Assembly: GCA_021604105.1 (NCBI GenBank)
Contig: BQIW01000013.1
Coordinates: 1-63,947, forward strand
DNA length: 63,947 nucleotides
Reading direction: 5' to 3'
DNA from: Nitrospirales bacterium
Lineage (GTDB): Bacteria > Nitrospirota > Nitrospiria > Nitrospirales > UBA8639
Of the stretch, positions 34,838-44,852 are shown in pieces. Below the pieces are notes generated by a model, which saw only the letters and a program-made list of their open reading frames with translations, had not been told where the DNA came from and searched no databases. Numbering within the stretch: the first letter of the stretch is position 1; each line of letters starts with the position of its first letter. Position numbers and translations under genes: made by a program.

Positions 34838-36943
34838 ATGATTCATTTCGTTGAAATGGAAGTTGGTGGTCGCCCGCTTCGATTGGAGACTGGTCGAATG
34901 GCTAAACAGGCGGATGGTGCCGTGTTGGCGACCTATGCCGATACAGTGGTGTTGGCCACGGCGGTTGCCTCAAAGACCTTGAAGCCTGACGCCGATTTCT
35001 TGCCTCTGACCGTGAACTATCAAGAAAAAGCCTATGCAGCTGGAAAAATTCCTGGAGGATTTTTCAAACGGGAAGGAGCTCCCAGCGAAAAAGAGGTGTT
35101 AACCAGCCGACTCATTGACCGTCCGATTCGCCCATTAATGCCGGAAGGGTACTTTTATGAAACCCAGATCATTGTATCGGTGCTCTCTATTGATCAGACC
35201 ATGTCTTCGGACGTCATCGGCATTGTAGCCGCGTCGGCAGCGCTCGCTGTTTCTGATATTCCCGGTTCCGGGTTATTGGCAGGGGTACGAATTGGAAAAG
35301 TGAACGGCCAATTTGTGGTCAATCCCGATAGAAAGGCACAGGAGAAAAGCGAGTTAAATCTTGTGGTGGCCGGAACGAAGGATGCGGTGATGATGGTCGA
35401 AGCTGGGGCGGATGGGCTTTCAGAAGATACGATGATTGACGCGATCGAACTGGCTCATGGTGAAATCAAGAATATCGTCGCCAAAATTGAAGAATTACAA
35501 GCGAAAGCGGGGAAAGCCAAGCGGGTATTGCAGATGGAAGCCATTGATTCTGAACTTGAGCAAGCTGTACGCCAGGTCGCAGCTGCTCCCATTTGTGAGG
35601 CCATGTATATAGCGGCAAAAGCCGAACGCCAGGATCGGTTTGCCCAAATTCTTCAAGAAGCGATTGAAACGGTTGCCGGAGAGGATGCCGACCGGAAGGC
35701 CAAGGTTAAAAAAGTGTTTGCCGATTTGGAATATTCCGAGGTCAGGAGAATGATTTTGGAAAAAAAGAAGAGAGCCGATGGCCGGGGTCTATCCGACATT
35801 CGTCCCATATCTTCTGAGGCAGGGATTCTTCCCCGGACTCATGGGTCGGCGTTATTTACCAGAGGGGAAACCCAGGCATTGGCGGTCGTGACCTTGGGCA
35901 CTTCAGATGATGAGCAACGGATTGATGCGTTGGAAGGAGAGTATTTCCGGTCATTTCTATTGCATTATAATTTTCCGCCTTTTAGCGTGGGTGAGGCAAA
36001 AATGCTTCGAGGGCCGGGACGGCGTGAAGTCGGCCATGGCAAATTAGCCGAACGCGCGTTAGCGGCCGTGCTTCCTACCAAGGACGAGTTCCCCTATACC
36101 ATTCGACTAGTCTCCGATATTTTGGAATCAAACGGGTCCTCTTCAATGGCGACGATTTGTGGCGGGGCATTAGCCTTAATGGATGCGGGAGTACCTATCA
36201 AAACGCCAGTAGCAGGAATTGCGATGGGTTTAATTTTGGAACAGGGGGGCGTCGCGATTCTTTCAGATATTTTGGGAATGGAAGACCATCTTGGCGATAT
36301 GGATTTCAAAGTGGCTGGTACACGAGATGGAGTTACAGCACTGCAGATGGATATTAAGATTGCAGGAATTACCCCTGACCTGATGCGACAGGCTCTGGCG
36401 CAAGCCCGTGAGGGGCGATTGCACATCCTTGGGAAAATGGATGAATGCTTGGCTGTCCCTCGTACCGGGCTGGCAGCCTATGCGCCACGCATCACCACAC
36501 TTCAGATCAAACAAGATAAAATCCGGGATGTGATTGGGCCTGGGGGCAAAATGATCCGTAGCATCATTGCCGATTGTGGGGTGAAAGTGAATGTCGATGA
36601 CTCAGGAGTGGTTACGATTGCAGCGGTAGACGGGGAGTCGGCCCAAAAGGCAATGGATATGGTTCAGCGGATCGTTGAAGAAGCAGAGGTTGGGAAAATC
36701 TATCTCGGGACGGTGCGAAAGATTGTAGATTTTGGCGCCTTCGTGGAAATTCTCCCTGGTATGGATGGGCTTGTGCACATTTCCCAATTGGCCCCCCACC
36801 GCGTGGCATCGGTTACAGACGAAATTTCTGAAGGAGAGCAAATTTTGGTGAAAGTTTTGGAAATCGATCGACAAGGGAAGATTCGTCTTAGCCGAAAAGA
36901 CGCCATGGCCGAACAGACCGATAAAGATCAACTCACCTCTTAA
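34838..36943 (+). CDS. pnp: Polynucleotide phosphorylase
   Basis: The 701-residue phosphorolytic 3'-5' exoribonuclease has two RNase PH-like domains (first with YQEKAYAAGKIPGGFFKREG; second with the catalytic region SDILESNGSSSMATICGG), then a KH domain (VIGPGGKMIRSI) and an S1 domain (GTVRKIVDFGAFVEILPG). It acts in mRNA decay and RNA processing, and AAAGG lies before the ATG. S15 and PNPase are commonly co-transcribed. Confidence 0.98.
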   Translation: MIHFVEMEVGGRPLRLETGRMAKQADGAVLATYADTVVLATAVASKTLKPDADFLPLTVNYQEKAYAAGKIPGGFFKREGAPSEKEVLTSRLIDRPIRPLMPEGYFYETQIIVSVLSIDQTMSSDVIGIVAASAALAVSDIPGSGLLAGVRIGKVNGQFVVNPDRKAQEKSELNLVVAGTKDAVMMVEAGADGLSEDTMIDAIELAHGEIKNIVAKIEELQAKAGKAKRVLQMEAIDSELEQAVRQVAAAPICEAMYIAAKAERQDRFAQILQEAIETVAGEDADRKAKVKKVFADLEYSEVRRMILEKKKRADGRGLSDIRPISSEAGILPRTHGSALFTRGETQALAVVTLGTSDDEQRIDALEGEYFRSFLLHYNFPPFSVGEAKMLRGPGRREVGHGKLAERALAAVLPTKDEFPYTIRLVSDILESNGSSSMATICGGALALMDAGVPIKTPVAGIAMGLILEQGGVAILSDILGMEDHLGDMDFKVAGTRDGVTALQMDIKIAGITPDLMRQALAQAREGRLHILGKMDECLAVPRTGLAAYAPRITTLQIKQDKIRDVIGPGGKMIRSIIADCGVKVNVDDSGVVTIAAVDGESAQKAMDMVQRIVEEAEVGKIYLGTVRKIVDFGAFVEILPGMDGLVHISQLAPHRVASVTDEISEGEQILVKVLEIDRQGKIRLSRKDAMAEQTDKDQLTS

Positions 36944-36963
36944 GCCTGCCTGAGTAACAACAC

Positions 36964-38232
36964 GTGTATAAAAAAGTCATTTTGGATAATGGAGTCCGGG
37001 TTGTCCTGGAGCGGATGTCATCTTTGAAATCCGTGGCCTTAGGAGTATGGGCTACGGTCGGCAGTCGTGATGAAGAAAAAAGTGAGGGTGGCCTCTCTCA
37101 TTTCATTGAGCATATGATGTTTAAGGGCACGCCAAAAAGGACGGCGTCCCAAATTTCCAATGAGATCGATGCCTTGGGTGGTGAAATGAATGCCTTTACT
37201 ACTCATGAGGCCACGGCTTTTTATGTAAAGGTGCTGGATCAGCAGATGAGGCTGGCTTTTGATCTCATTGCCGATCTATTTCACCATTCAAGATTTTCTG
37301 CCAAGGACATTGCCAAAGAAAAACAAATCGTTCTTGAGGAGATCCGTACGGTCCAGGACGACCCAGAGGACTATATTCATGAATTGCATGCCAAGGATAT
37401 TTTCGGCTCCCACCCGTTGGGGCGTCCAATTCTAGGGGACCCTGGGGTAATGAAAAGACTCAGCCGTCAAGTGCTCATGCAGTATAGGAAACAGCATTAT
37501 CGCCCTGAACACACCATTGTCGCAGTGGCCGGCAACTTCTCTTTTTCAGAAATTATTGATACCGTCAACGCATATTTTGGTAAGTGGAAGCAGGGTGGAT
37601 ACGCGAAGCCTTGCCCAAGCATCCAGAAAACACCATGGCCTGATCGGCCACAGGAACGCCAAAGTCTTCACGTTAAACCATTGGAGCAGGTTCATGTGTG
37701 TGTCGGGTTTAAAGGGTTGCCGGTGGGGCATCCGGATCGTTATGCGGCGTATGTCTTAAGCACTATCCTGGGAGGCGGGGTCAGTTCGCGATTGTTCCAG
37801 GAAATCCGGGAAAAACGGGGATTGGCCTATACCATTTATTCTCATCTTTCAGGTTTTTTGGATGGTGGGACCCTCACCGTCTATGCCGCCACTCGCCCGA
37901 ATGAAATGGCAGATGTTATTGATCGAATTTGTCAAGAAACCAAGAAATTATGTCGTCGGGAAGTGGCGAGGAATGAATTAGAGAGAACGAAAACCCAATT
38001 AAAGGGAAGTTTGATGTTGGGCTTGGAAGGAACGTATGGGCGGATGAATAAGTTGGCGAAAGACGAAATGTACCAAGGGCGTCATGTCACCCTCCAGGAG
38101 ATGGTGAAGGCCATTGATCGGATTACCCCTGAACAAATTCGTCATTTAAGCCAGAAATTATTTGATCTCCAGCAGTTTGTGGTCACGGCATTGGGACCCG
38201 TCCCAAAAAGGGGAATTCCGAGGTGGGGATGA
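36964..38232 (+). CDS. M16 family zinc peptidase (processing-peptidase-like)
   Basis: The 422-residue protein has the inverted zinc motif HFIEH at 46-50, with the third ligand in the KEKQIVLEEI segment near 120. The second half is the non-catalytic M16 domain with the RGLAYTIYS block. It resembles bacterial homologues of mitochondrial processing peptidase (PqqL/YmxG type), often encoded after pnp. The native substrate is unknown. The start is GTG at 36964, 20 bases after pnp. Confidence 0.92.
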   Translation: MYKKVILDNGVRVVLERMSSLKSVALGVWATVGSRDEEKSEGGLSHFIEHMMFKGTPKRTASQISNEIDALGGEMNAFTTHEATAFYVKVLDQQMRLAFDLIADLFHHSRFSAKDIAKEKQIVLEEIRTVQDDPEDYIHELHAKDIFGSHPLGRPILGDPGVMKRLSRQVLMQYRKQHYRPEHTIVAVAGNFSFSEIIDTVNAYFGKWKQGGYAKPCPSIQKTPWPDRPQERQSLHVKPLEQVHVCVGFKGLPVGHPDRYAAYVLSTILGGGVSSRLFQEIREKRGLAYTIYSHLSGFLDGGTLTVYAATRPNEMADVIDRICQETKKLCRREVARNELERTKTQLKGSLMLGLEGTYGRMNKLAKDEMYQGRHVTLQEMVKAIDRITPEQIRHLSQKLFDLQQFVVTALGPVPKRGIPRWG

Positions 38233-38257
38233 CCGTTAAAACCGCTTATTTTTTCGC

Positions 38258-38286
38258 TTGACAACCATGCCCTGGATGAGTAGCAT
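38258..38286 (+). promoter_or_regulatory. Promoter of the secreted-protein pair
   Basis: TTGACA (38258-38263), 17 bp, TAGCAT (38281-38286), 142 bases before the first ATG. It has the same hexamers and spacing as the tRNA-Lys promoter. It should separate the next two genes from the pnp cluster and leave a long, A/T-rich leader. Confidence 0.55.
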
Positions 38287-38427
38287 TGGACCCTCTCGAA
38301 TACCTCGTTTTCCTTTTTGGATTAGGGGTATGCAGAACTGGGGAAAAGTGGTTTTGTAAGATAAGATAAACAAAAGGTAAGTTGTTTTTTAATTTTTTGT
38401 CATTCTAACACTGTAAGGAGGGAGCAG

Positions 38428-38967
38428 ATGAAGAAGTCATCTCTACGTCGGGAATTGGTAGCTCTCTGTGCCTTTGGCCTGTTGAGTCTTGGATTAGTAA
38501 GCGTTGGGTATGCAGCTGGTCCTGGTCCTGACAAGTCAAAGGGTGACCCAAATGATATCACTCACCAGGGTGATATTTCTTTTAAAGGTGAGCCAGCTAC
38601 CAGTTTAAAGGGGCGGGTTTTTGGCCATTGGGCGGACAACCCTGAGGGAGAAATATTATTCGGAATTCAGTATTGGAACACCTCTGAACCAGCAGAAACA
38701 GGCAATCCTCCAGGCAGGGCTTCCGATGATCGAATTCAAACGCTTCCTGAGACATTGTTTTCCTGTTGTGCCTGGGGTTATCAGGGCGGAAACGAAAAGA
38801 ACAGTCCATATGCAGGATGGTATACCCCGCAAACGACAGTCCGGTTAGCAGTCAAGGACAAAGCGTTAATGGACCAAATCACGAAGGCTGCCCAAGACTT
38901 CGTAGCCATGGAAGTCCAATTAGATGGTCGTACGGTAACAGGATTTAAATTGTTACAGGCGGAATAA
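38428..38967 (+). CDS. Secreted hypothetical protein 1
   Basis: The 179-residue protein starts with a clear Sec signal peptide (KKSSLRRE basic region, hydrophobic 11-26, cleavage after GYAA near 30). The mature part is rich in Gly, Pro and Asp. It contains adjacent cysteines (FSCCAWGYQGG near 111-119) that might bind metal or form a disulfide. I do not recognise the family. A strong AAGGAGGGAG precedes the ATG. It is followed after 57 bases by another secreted protein; both share blocks like LKGRVFG and LQGRVAV after the signal. Confidence 0.7.
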   Translation: MKKSSLRRELVALCAFGLLSLGLVSVGYAAGPGPDKSKGDPNDITHQGDISFKGEPATSLKGRVFGHWADNPEGEILFGIQYWNTSEPAETGNPPGRASDDRIQTLPETLFSCCAWGYQGGNEKNSPYAGWYTPQTTVRLAVKDKALMDQITKAAQDFVAMEVQLDGRTVTGFKLLQAE

Positions 38968-39024
38968 ACCTTTGTCGATCATTCATAATTAGAATAAAAA
39001 TTTTAGTCGAGGAGGGAAGCCATT

Positions 39025-39690
39025 ATGAAAAGTGCTAAGAAGAAAGGGTTGGCCCTTGTTGGAGCCGTGGCGCTAGTTGGGGCTATGGCCTCGAGTGCAA
39101 TGGCGATTGAAGCCTTTCAGGAGCGGTTTGAGTGGGGTGATTTAAGCAAGCCGACGACCCTGCAAGGTCGCGTTGCTGTAGTAGATCCTTACGATAAGGC
39201 CGTCTGGATCAATGTTGCCGTATTTGGTGGGAATGCGGAGAGTGGATATTATTGGCAAAAATATTACCCGGGCAAAAACATCAAGGTGTATCCAGGGAGC
39301 GATGAGGTGTGGAATACCCTGGTCGCTGCTGGGAAGGACTCCTCGAGTCAAGCAGTGATGACGGACACAAAGCCATCAAATTATGGGTTGGTAGAGATTG
39401 TTGTTCAAGAAACCGAGCAAAACCATCGGGTGGTTTCATCAGCCAAGGCAGTTCCAGAGGTAGCAGGAACTCCAGAAAAACCACGAAGTGTTCATAGTCT
39501 TCGTTCAATGCCGGTATTGGAAGCCATGAGGGCCGATAGTTGGCCAAACAATCGAAAAATGCTCTATGATGTCTTGATTCCAGACGGGAAAGCTATTGTT
39601 GGAGTTATTCCAAACTCCGATCAGGGAACTGGCCAAATCTACGACCCGACAAAAGGGCAGTATGAAAAAGTAGAACCCTATAAGCAGTAA
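39025..39690 (+). CDS. Secreted hypothetical protein 2
   Basis: The 221-residue protein begins with a signal peptide (KSAKKKG, hydrophobic 10-26, cleavage after AMA near 28). The mature part is Tyr/Trp-rich, has no cysteine, and contains LQGRVAVVDPYDKAVWI near 49, partly like the preceding protein. Family unknown to me. GAGGAGGG lies nine bases before the ATG, suggesting high expression. The bidirectional terminator 52 bases downstream ends the unit. Confidence 0.7.
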   Translation: MKSAKKKGLALVGAVALVGAMASSAMAIEAFQERFEWGDLSKPTTLQGRVAVVDPYDKAVWINVAVFGGNAESGYYWQKYYPGKNIKVYPGSDEVWNTLVAAGKDSSSQAVMTDTKPSNYGLVEIVVQETEQNHRVVSSAKAVPEVAGTPEKPRSVHSLRSMPVLEAMRADSWPNNRKMLYDVLIPDGKAIVGVIPNSDQGTGQIYDPTKGQYEKVEPYKQ

Positions 39691-39741
39691 GGTTCAGGCA
39701 TTGATGAATTTACAAGAAACTCTTTACGAAAAGGGTTGAGT

Positions 39742-39777
39742 AAAAAAAGGCCTGCGGATATCCGCAGGCCTTTTTTT
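39742..39777. terminator. Bidirectional terminator, 36-bp perfect palindrome
   Basis: A7-GGCCTGCGGAT is followed directly by its exact reverse complement ending in T7, centred between 39759 and 39760. It provides a G/C-rich stem with a T tract on each strand and so serves both the secreted-protein genes (plus) and mutS (minus, ending at 39779). Confidence 0.93.
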
Positions 39778-39778
39778 G

Positions 39779-42424
39779 TTAATTGCCCGCATCATTCAAT
39801 CTGGCTTTGAATTCAGCAAGTCTATTGAGGGCCTCAAGAGGAGTCATTGAAAAAAGATCCATTTGTTTGACTTCATCTAATATAATATGAGGTTTTGGCG
39901 AGACTGGGTCGAGAGGAGGGGTAGGCAAGGTCCCCTCACAGACTGATACATTTGTAGAGGAGGTATCCTGTTCAAGCTGAGTCAGGATATTTTTTGCACG
40001 ATCCAGTACCTGTTTTGGAATCCCTGCCAGTTTGGCAACTTGAATTCCGTAGCTTCGATCGGCTTTTCCTTGGACAATCTTTCTGAGGAACAAAACATCC
40101 TGTCCTTTCTCCTGGACGAGGACCGTATAGTTTTTGATTCCTTCGCGCTGCGCCTCTAATTGAGTCATTTCATGGTAATGGGTGGCAAAAAGGGTTCGTG
40201 CTCCAAGATGTCCACGGTCTAAAATATATTCGGCCAATGCCCATGCGATACTCAGTCCGTCATAGGTGCTGGTTCCCCTGCCAACTTCATCCAGTAACAA
40301 TAAGCTTCGGGAAGTCGCGGTATCCAAAATTCTGGCTGTTTCACTCATTTCCACCATGAAGGTGCTTTGCCCGGCACTGAGATCGTCAGCGGCACCCACT
40401 CTCGTAAAAATCCGGTCCACGATGCCTATTCTGGCTGATACAGCCGGCACAAAGCTTCCCATTTGAGCCATCAGCACGATCAGGGCAACCTGCCGCAAAT
40501 ACGTACTTTTTCCGGCCATATTCGGACCGGTAATTAATAAAAGTCTATGGGTGTCCAAGTCTAGTCGTGTATCGTTGGGAATAAATCCTTCGCTTTGTTG
40601 AAGGTGTTCAATGACCGGATGGCGACCTTCCGTGATCTCGATTGTTCCGCCATCATGGACTGTTGGTGGATGATACCGGTTGACGGCAGCTGCCTCCGCC
40701 AAACCCGTCAGGACGTCCAACCTGGCCAGTTGCTGGGCCATTCCCTGGATTCTGCTGGTAGCAGATGCGACACGGAGACGGATTTCACCAAATAACTGCC
40801 CTTCAAGATTTTTTATCTTTTGGTCCGCGCTCGAGAGCCGACCTTCAAGATCTTGTAGCTCTCCGGTCGTAAAGCGTTCGGCGTTGACCAGGGTTTGTTT
40901 CCGGTGGTAATCGGCGGGAACTCGAGATAAATTCGCTTTCGTCACTTCAATGTAATAGCCAAAGACCTGATTGAATTTCACCTTAAGAGAGTCGATGCCA
41001 GTCCGGTTGCGTTCCCGAGTCTCCATTTCGGCAAGTAAACGGGTGCCTTCTTTTGCCAGAATTCGCAACTCATCCAGTTCCGCATTCACTCCTGTTTGAA
41101 TAATGCCCCCCTCCTTGGCGGAAAGGGGCGGATTGGGAATAATGGTGTCGGCAATCCAGGACGAGACATCCTGGAGGGGATCCCACGCCTCATGAATCTT
41201 TTGGAGCATAGGAGACTGGAGAGACGGTAAGAGTTTGTGCAGTACGAGTAAATTTTCCAGAGAGCGATGGAGATTAATGAGGTCTCGGGGATTGGCCACT
41301 TCCAGGACAATTCGACTATTCAGTCGTTCAAGGTCTTGTACCGTTTTCAGATGGTCACGGATCGTCATGCGAATCCCAAGAAGAAGGACCAGTTCTTTTA
41401 CGGCCTCCTGTCGTAGTTGTATGGCCGTGACCTGTGTCAGGGGACGGACGATCCATTCCCGCAAAAGTCTTGTTCCCATTGGAGTTTTGGTCTTGTCCAA
41501 TGTTGTGAGTAAAGTAGGGCTTTGGCGTTGTTCGGATACGGGCTTGAGCACTTCTAAATTTCGGAGGGTGGTCTGATCCAATTGCATTTCATGTTCGAGG
41601 AGTCGAATCCATGGCCGTCGTATATGGGCATGCACGAGAGTAGGCTGAGTGTCAGCCAAATAGTGTAAAAGGCCGCCTGCGGCCTGAAGTCCGGATTGGA
41701 GCCCATGTAGCTGGAGGTCTTCGACATGATTGACTTGAAAAATTCTGGTGAGGATCGTCTTGCTTTCCTCAAGGCCAAAGGTTGTGGTATCACGGGGCAC
41801 GATACGGGCGATAGGTAAGGATTGGAATGCGGAGGACATTGCCTCTTGTAGTCGAGCAGGAAAAAGCACTTCTTTGGGCTCAAGGCGGACCAGTTCATCG
41901 ACGACGCTTTGTAACGAATGCTTCATCCAGGATTCTGAGATCCAAAATTCGCCGGTTGAAAGGTCTAAGGAGGCCAGTCCGAAGCGCCTGGCAGAGGTAT
42001 TCTCCGTTGAGGATGACGGCGTGTAACATAGGGCTGACAGAAAATTGGCCTCTCCTGCCGGAAGCAATTCATGATCGTATAAGGTTCCAGGAGTAAAGAC
42101 ACGCACGACTTCCCGACGGACGAGCCCTTTGGCAAGCTTGGGGTCTTCGACTTGCTCGCATAAGGCCACGATTTTTCCAGCCTTTAAGAGTTTTGCGATA
42201 TATCCGGTTGAAGTGTGATAGGGAACCCCGCAAAGGGGAATGGCTTCCCCTTTGGCTTTGCCTCGTGCGGTTAATACGATGCCGAGGAGTTTCGAGGCTT
42301 CTTCCGCATCCTCAAAAAACATTTCATAAAAATCTCCAACACGAAAAAATACTATGGCATCAGGATGTTGAGCCTTTACATCCTGAAATTGGCGCATGAG
42401 TGGGGAGAGTTCTTGGTCTTTCAT
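39779..42424 (-). CDS. mutS: DNA mismatch repair protein MutS
   Basis: The 881-residue protein has the N-terminal mismatch-binding domain with the F-x-E reader motif (GDFYEMF near 30), connector, lever and clamp domains, and the C-terminal ABC-type ATPase (GPNMAGKST Walker A, LLDEVGRGTSTYDG Walker B, and ATHYHEM). The length is normal for MutS1. MutS recognises mispairs and recruits MutL, which is not in this window. Confidence 0.98.
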   Translation of the reverse strand: MKDQELSPLMRQFQDVKAQHPDAIVFFRVGDFYEMFFEDAEEASKLLGIVLTARGKAKGEAIPLCGVPYHTSTGYIAKLLKAGKIVALCEQVEDPKLAKGLVRREVVRVFTPGTLYDHELLPAGEANFLSALCYTPSSSTENTSARRFGLASLDLSTGEFWISESWMKHSLQSVVDELVRLEPKEVLFPARLQEAMSSAFQSLPIARIVPRDTTTFGLEESKTILTRIFQVNHVEDLQLHGLQSGLQAAGGLLHYLADTQPTLVHAHIRRPWIRLLEHEMQLDQTTLRNLEVLKPVSEQRQSPTLLTTLDKTKTPMGTRLLREWIVRPLTQVTAIQLRQEAVKELVLLLGIRMTIRDHLKTVQDLERLNSRIVLEVANPRDLINLHRSLENLLVLHKLLPSLQSPMLQKIHEAWDPLQDVSSWIADTIIPNPPLSAKEGGIIQTGVNAELDELRILAKEGTRLLAEMETRERNRTGIDSLKVKFNQVFGYYIEVTKANLSRVPADYHRKQTLVNAERFTTGELQDLEGRLSSADQKIKNLEGQLFGEIRLRVASATSRIQGMAQQLARLDVLTGLAEAAAVNRYHPPTVHDGGTIEITEGRHPVIEHLQQSEGFIPNDTRLDLDTHRLLLITGPNMAGKSTYLRQVALIVLMAQMGSFVPAVSARIGIVDRIFTRVGAADDLSAGQSTFMVEMSETARILDTATSRSLLLLDEVGRGTSTYDGLSIAWALAEYILDRGHLGARTLFATHYHEMTQLEAQREGIKNYTVLVQEKGQDVLFLRKIVQGKADRSYGIQVAKLAGIPKQVLDRAKNILTQLEQDTSSTNVSVCEGTLPTPPLDPVSPKPHIILDEVKQMDLFSMTPLEALNRLAEFKARLNDAGN

Positions 42425-42591
42425 CGGGTGAGCTGTTTAGTAAATATAATTATTAGGTGGTGCCGGAACCGTCTGAAATGAGTGTGCTGGTTATGTCATG
42501 TGTGGGTGGATGCCGAGTATTTTTTATTCCATTCGACCGGAGGGCCGCACAACTGTGTTGGTTCAGTTGTATGCGGTACCCATAAGTAGAG

Positions 42592-43119
42592 TCAATGTGG
42601 GTGTGACAAATTTCCTTGTATGTTGGACAATTTGCGGATAGTTTGGGGGCCGGTTCCAGAGAGGGTTACAAGGCGGCTGTTTTCTGCCTCTCCGTATTCC
42701 AAGCAAATGGTCATGTGGTCGGAGGGTAATATATGAGGGAATCGCTCCGCCCATTCAATGATAACAATGGTGTTTGGGGTGAAATATTCCTCCAATCCTA
42801 ATGTGGATACATCGGATGGCCCCTCAAGGCGATATAAATCCACATGAATAAGCGAAAGAGTACCTGGATATTCTTGAATTAGGGTAAACGTGGGACTGCT
42901 GACTTGATCCATTGGAATTCCTAGCCCAAGAGCAACCCCACAGGTGAGAACGGTTTTTCCTGCTCCCAAATCACCCGTTAGAGCCAACACGTCTCCTCCT
43001 GTTAATTGTTGACCTAACCGTTCACCGAATTTGATGGTTTCCTGGGCAGATGCCATGTGTAGTTGAAAAGCATCCCCGGTTGAGGTCTGAGATGTGAGGT
43101 GAGAGGGATCCAGATTCAT
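42592..43119 (-). CDS. tsaE: tRNA threonylcarbamoyladenosine biosynthesis ATPase TsaE
   Basis: The 175-residue protein has Walker A GDLGAGKT, the SSPTFTLIQEY block, HVDLYRLE, LGLEEYF and VIIEWAERF, all typical of TsaE (YjeE). It drives the TsaB-TsaD complex that makes t6A37 in ANN-decoding tRNAs. It begins nine bases after nnrDE on the minus strand, with AGGAA before its ATG, a gene pair common in bacteria. Confidence 0.94.
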   Translation of the reverse strand: MNLDPSHLTSQTSTGDAFQLHMASAQETIKFGERLGQQLTGGDVLALTGDLGAGKTVLTCGVALGLGIPMDQVSSPTFTLIQEYPGTLSLIHVDLYRLEGPSDVSTLGLEEYFTPNTIVIIEWAERFPHILPSDHMTICLEYGEAENSRLVTLSGTGPQTIRKLSNIQGNLSHPH

Positions 43120-43128
43120 GTGTTCCTG

Positions 43129-44679
43129 CTAATGAGAAAGTGTATGGGTCAATGCATGAGGAATAGCTGTCAACACATCCCCTGCGATCAGACCTGGTTC
43201 ACCGATGGTAGCCGCAGCCAGATCGCCTGCCAATCCATGCAGATAGACGCCAGCCCTGGCTGCATCCCACCCGTTTAAGCCCTGAGCTAATAAACCGGTA
43301 ATGATACCGGTTAGGACATCTCCCATTCCTGCGGAAGCCATTCCAGGATTCCCTGTCGGACAAATGGCCACTTGTCCATGGGGTTCGGCGATGATGGTTC
43401 GGGCACCTTTGAGTACCAGAATCACCTGATGTTGTGTGGCAAACCGTTTGCTTACGCCGATGCGATCCTCATTGACTTGTTTGGAGGTGCCTCCAAGTAG
43501 CCTGGCCATCTCTCCAGGATGTGGAGTCAGGATTGGCGGGCGTTTCAAGGCTGAAAATATTTGGGTATGTTGGGCTAATCCATTGAGAGCATCGGCATCT
43601 AAAACGCAGGGTGCCTCCAGTTTTGGAAGAAGATGACGCAAGACCTCGGTTGTATCAGGGGAAATCCCCAAGCCGGGTCCGAAAGCCAGAGCCGATTTTT
43701 GGGCGGCGAACGCAAGAAGGTCTGGGTAGGCCTCCATTCCCAGCAGGCGTTGGGACGATTCCGGCATGGGTGCAGTCATCACCTCTAGTAGCTTTGACTC
43801 TAAAATTGGGGAAATGCTTTGAGGAGCGGCCACGGTGGCCAGGCCGGCTCCAACACGAAGTGCCCCTAGTCCAGCCATAGCCGGAGCTCCCGTTTTTCCC
43901 TGTGAACCACCAACAATTCCTGCATGTCCAAAGGTCCCCTTATGTGAGGACAGAGGGCGATGAGGAATAAGGGGGCGAACCATTTTTTGAGACAGAAGGT
44001 GAATCTGGGGATTCAGGTCCAATATAAATTCCTGGGGAATTCCAATATCCACGGTCTGGATGGTTCCAACATTGTCAATGGCTGAACCCAGATACAAGCC
44101 GATTTTCGGGCATCCGAACGTCACGGTGAGATCGGCCTGAACAGCCCCTCCCAGTATGGCCCCGGTGTTGCTATCCAATCCGGACGGAATATCTATAGCC
44201 ACGGTAAAGGCCTGCGAGGCATTCATGGCACCGATGGCGGAGGAGTAGGGCGGGCGAACCACAGAAGAGAGGCCCGTACCAAGAAGTGCATCGACAAGAA
44301 TATCGGCGTCTTGGGTAAGGGAATGGAGAGATTCCTCTGAAGGATTCACGATTAACAGAGATGGTCTGTGAATTTTGCTAAGTCGTCGATACATAATCTT
44401 CGCATCGGGACTGAGTGCCTTGAGCGGAGCCATCAAGACGACCTTCAGTTTGGCACCTTTTTTTATCATGAGCCTGGCAACGACCAAACCATCTCCACCA
44501 TTATTCCCCTTGCCACAAAGAATGACGACCTTTTTGCCTTTAGGGGAGCCATAGGCTTCGATGAGATGGCTCATCGCACCGGTTCCCGCCCGCTCCATTA
44601 AGGTTATGCCGGGAACCTTGGTTTCTTGGATCGTGCGCCGATCAAGCGTTTGCATCTGTTCAGCCGTTACGACCCACAT
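43129..44679 (-). CDS. nnrD: Bifunctional NAD(P)HX epimerase/dehydratase
   Basis: The 516-residue fusion repairs hydrated NAD(P)H. The N-terminal YjeF_N epimerase domain (about 1-215) has MERAGTGA and LCGKGNNGGDGLVVAR. The C-terminal ADP-dependent dehydratase domain has GTFGHAGIVGGS, LTPHPGEMARLLG, and the catalytic GMASAGMGDVLTGII. ATG 44679 is used; a TTG two codons earlier is also in frame. tsaE follows in the same operon. Confidence 0.95.
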   Translation of the reverse strand: MWVVTAEQMQTLDRRTIQETKVPGITLMERAGTGAMSHLIEAYGSPKGKKVVILCGKGNNGGDGLVVARLMIKKGAKLKVVLMAPLKALSPDAKIMYRRLSKIHRPSLLIVNPSEESLHSLTQDADILVDALLGTGLSSVVRPPYSSAIGAMNASQAFTVAIDIPSGLDSNTGAILGGAVQADLTVTFGCPKIGLYLGSAIDNVGTIQTVDIGIPQEFILDLNPQIHLLSQKMVRPLIPHRPLSSHKGTFGHAGIVGGSQGKTGAPAMAGLGALRVGAGLATVAAPQSISPILESKLLEVMTAPMPESSQRLLGMEAYPDLLAFAAQKSALAFGPGLGISPDTTEVLRHLLPKLEAPCVLDADALNGLAQHTQIFSALKRPPILTPHPGEMARLLGGTSKQVNEDRIGVSKRFATQHQVILVLKGARTIIAEPHGQVAICPTGNPGMASAGMGDVLTGIITGLLAQGLNGWDAARAGVYLHGLAGDLAAATIGEPGLIAGDVLTAIPHALTHTLSH

Positions 44680-44852
44680 AAGCAAATCACAGGAATAAGG
44701 AAAAATGGTTGGTTAAAGCATGAGCCACAGCAAATCATGCGTAGATGGGTTCGGACGATATTTGGGTTCTACACGGTTGTTGAATTGACTCGTGGGTGTC
44801 TCCGGATTATTCACCGGTTACACGGATGAGATCCTGATTTTCCTCGAAGACG

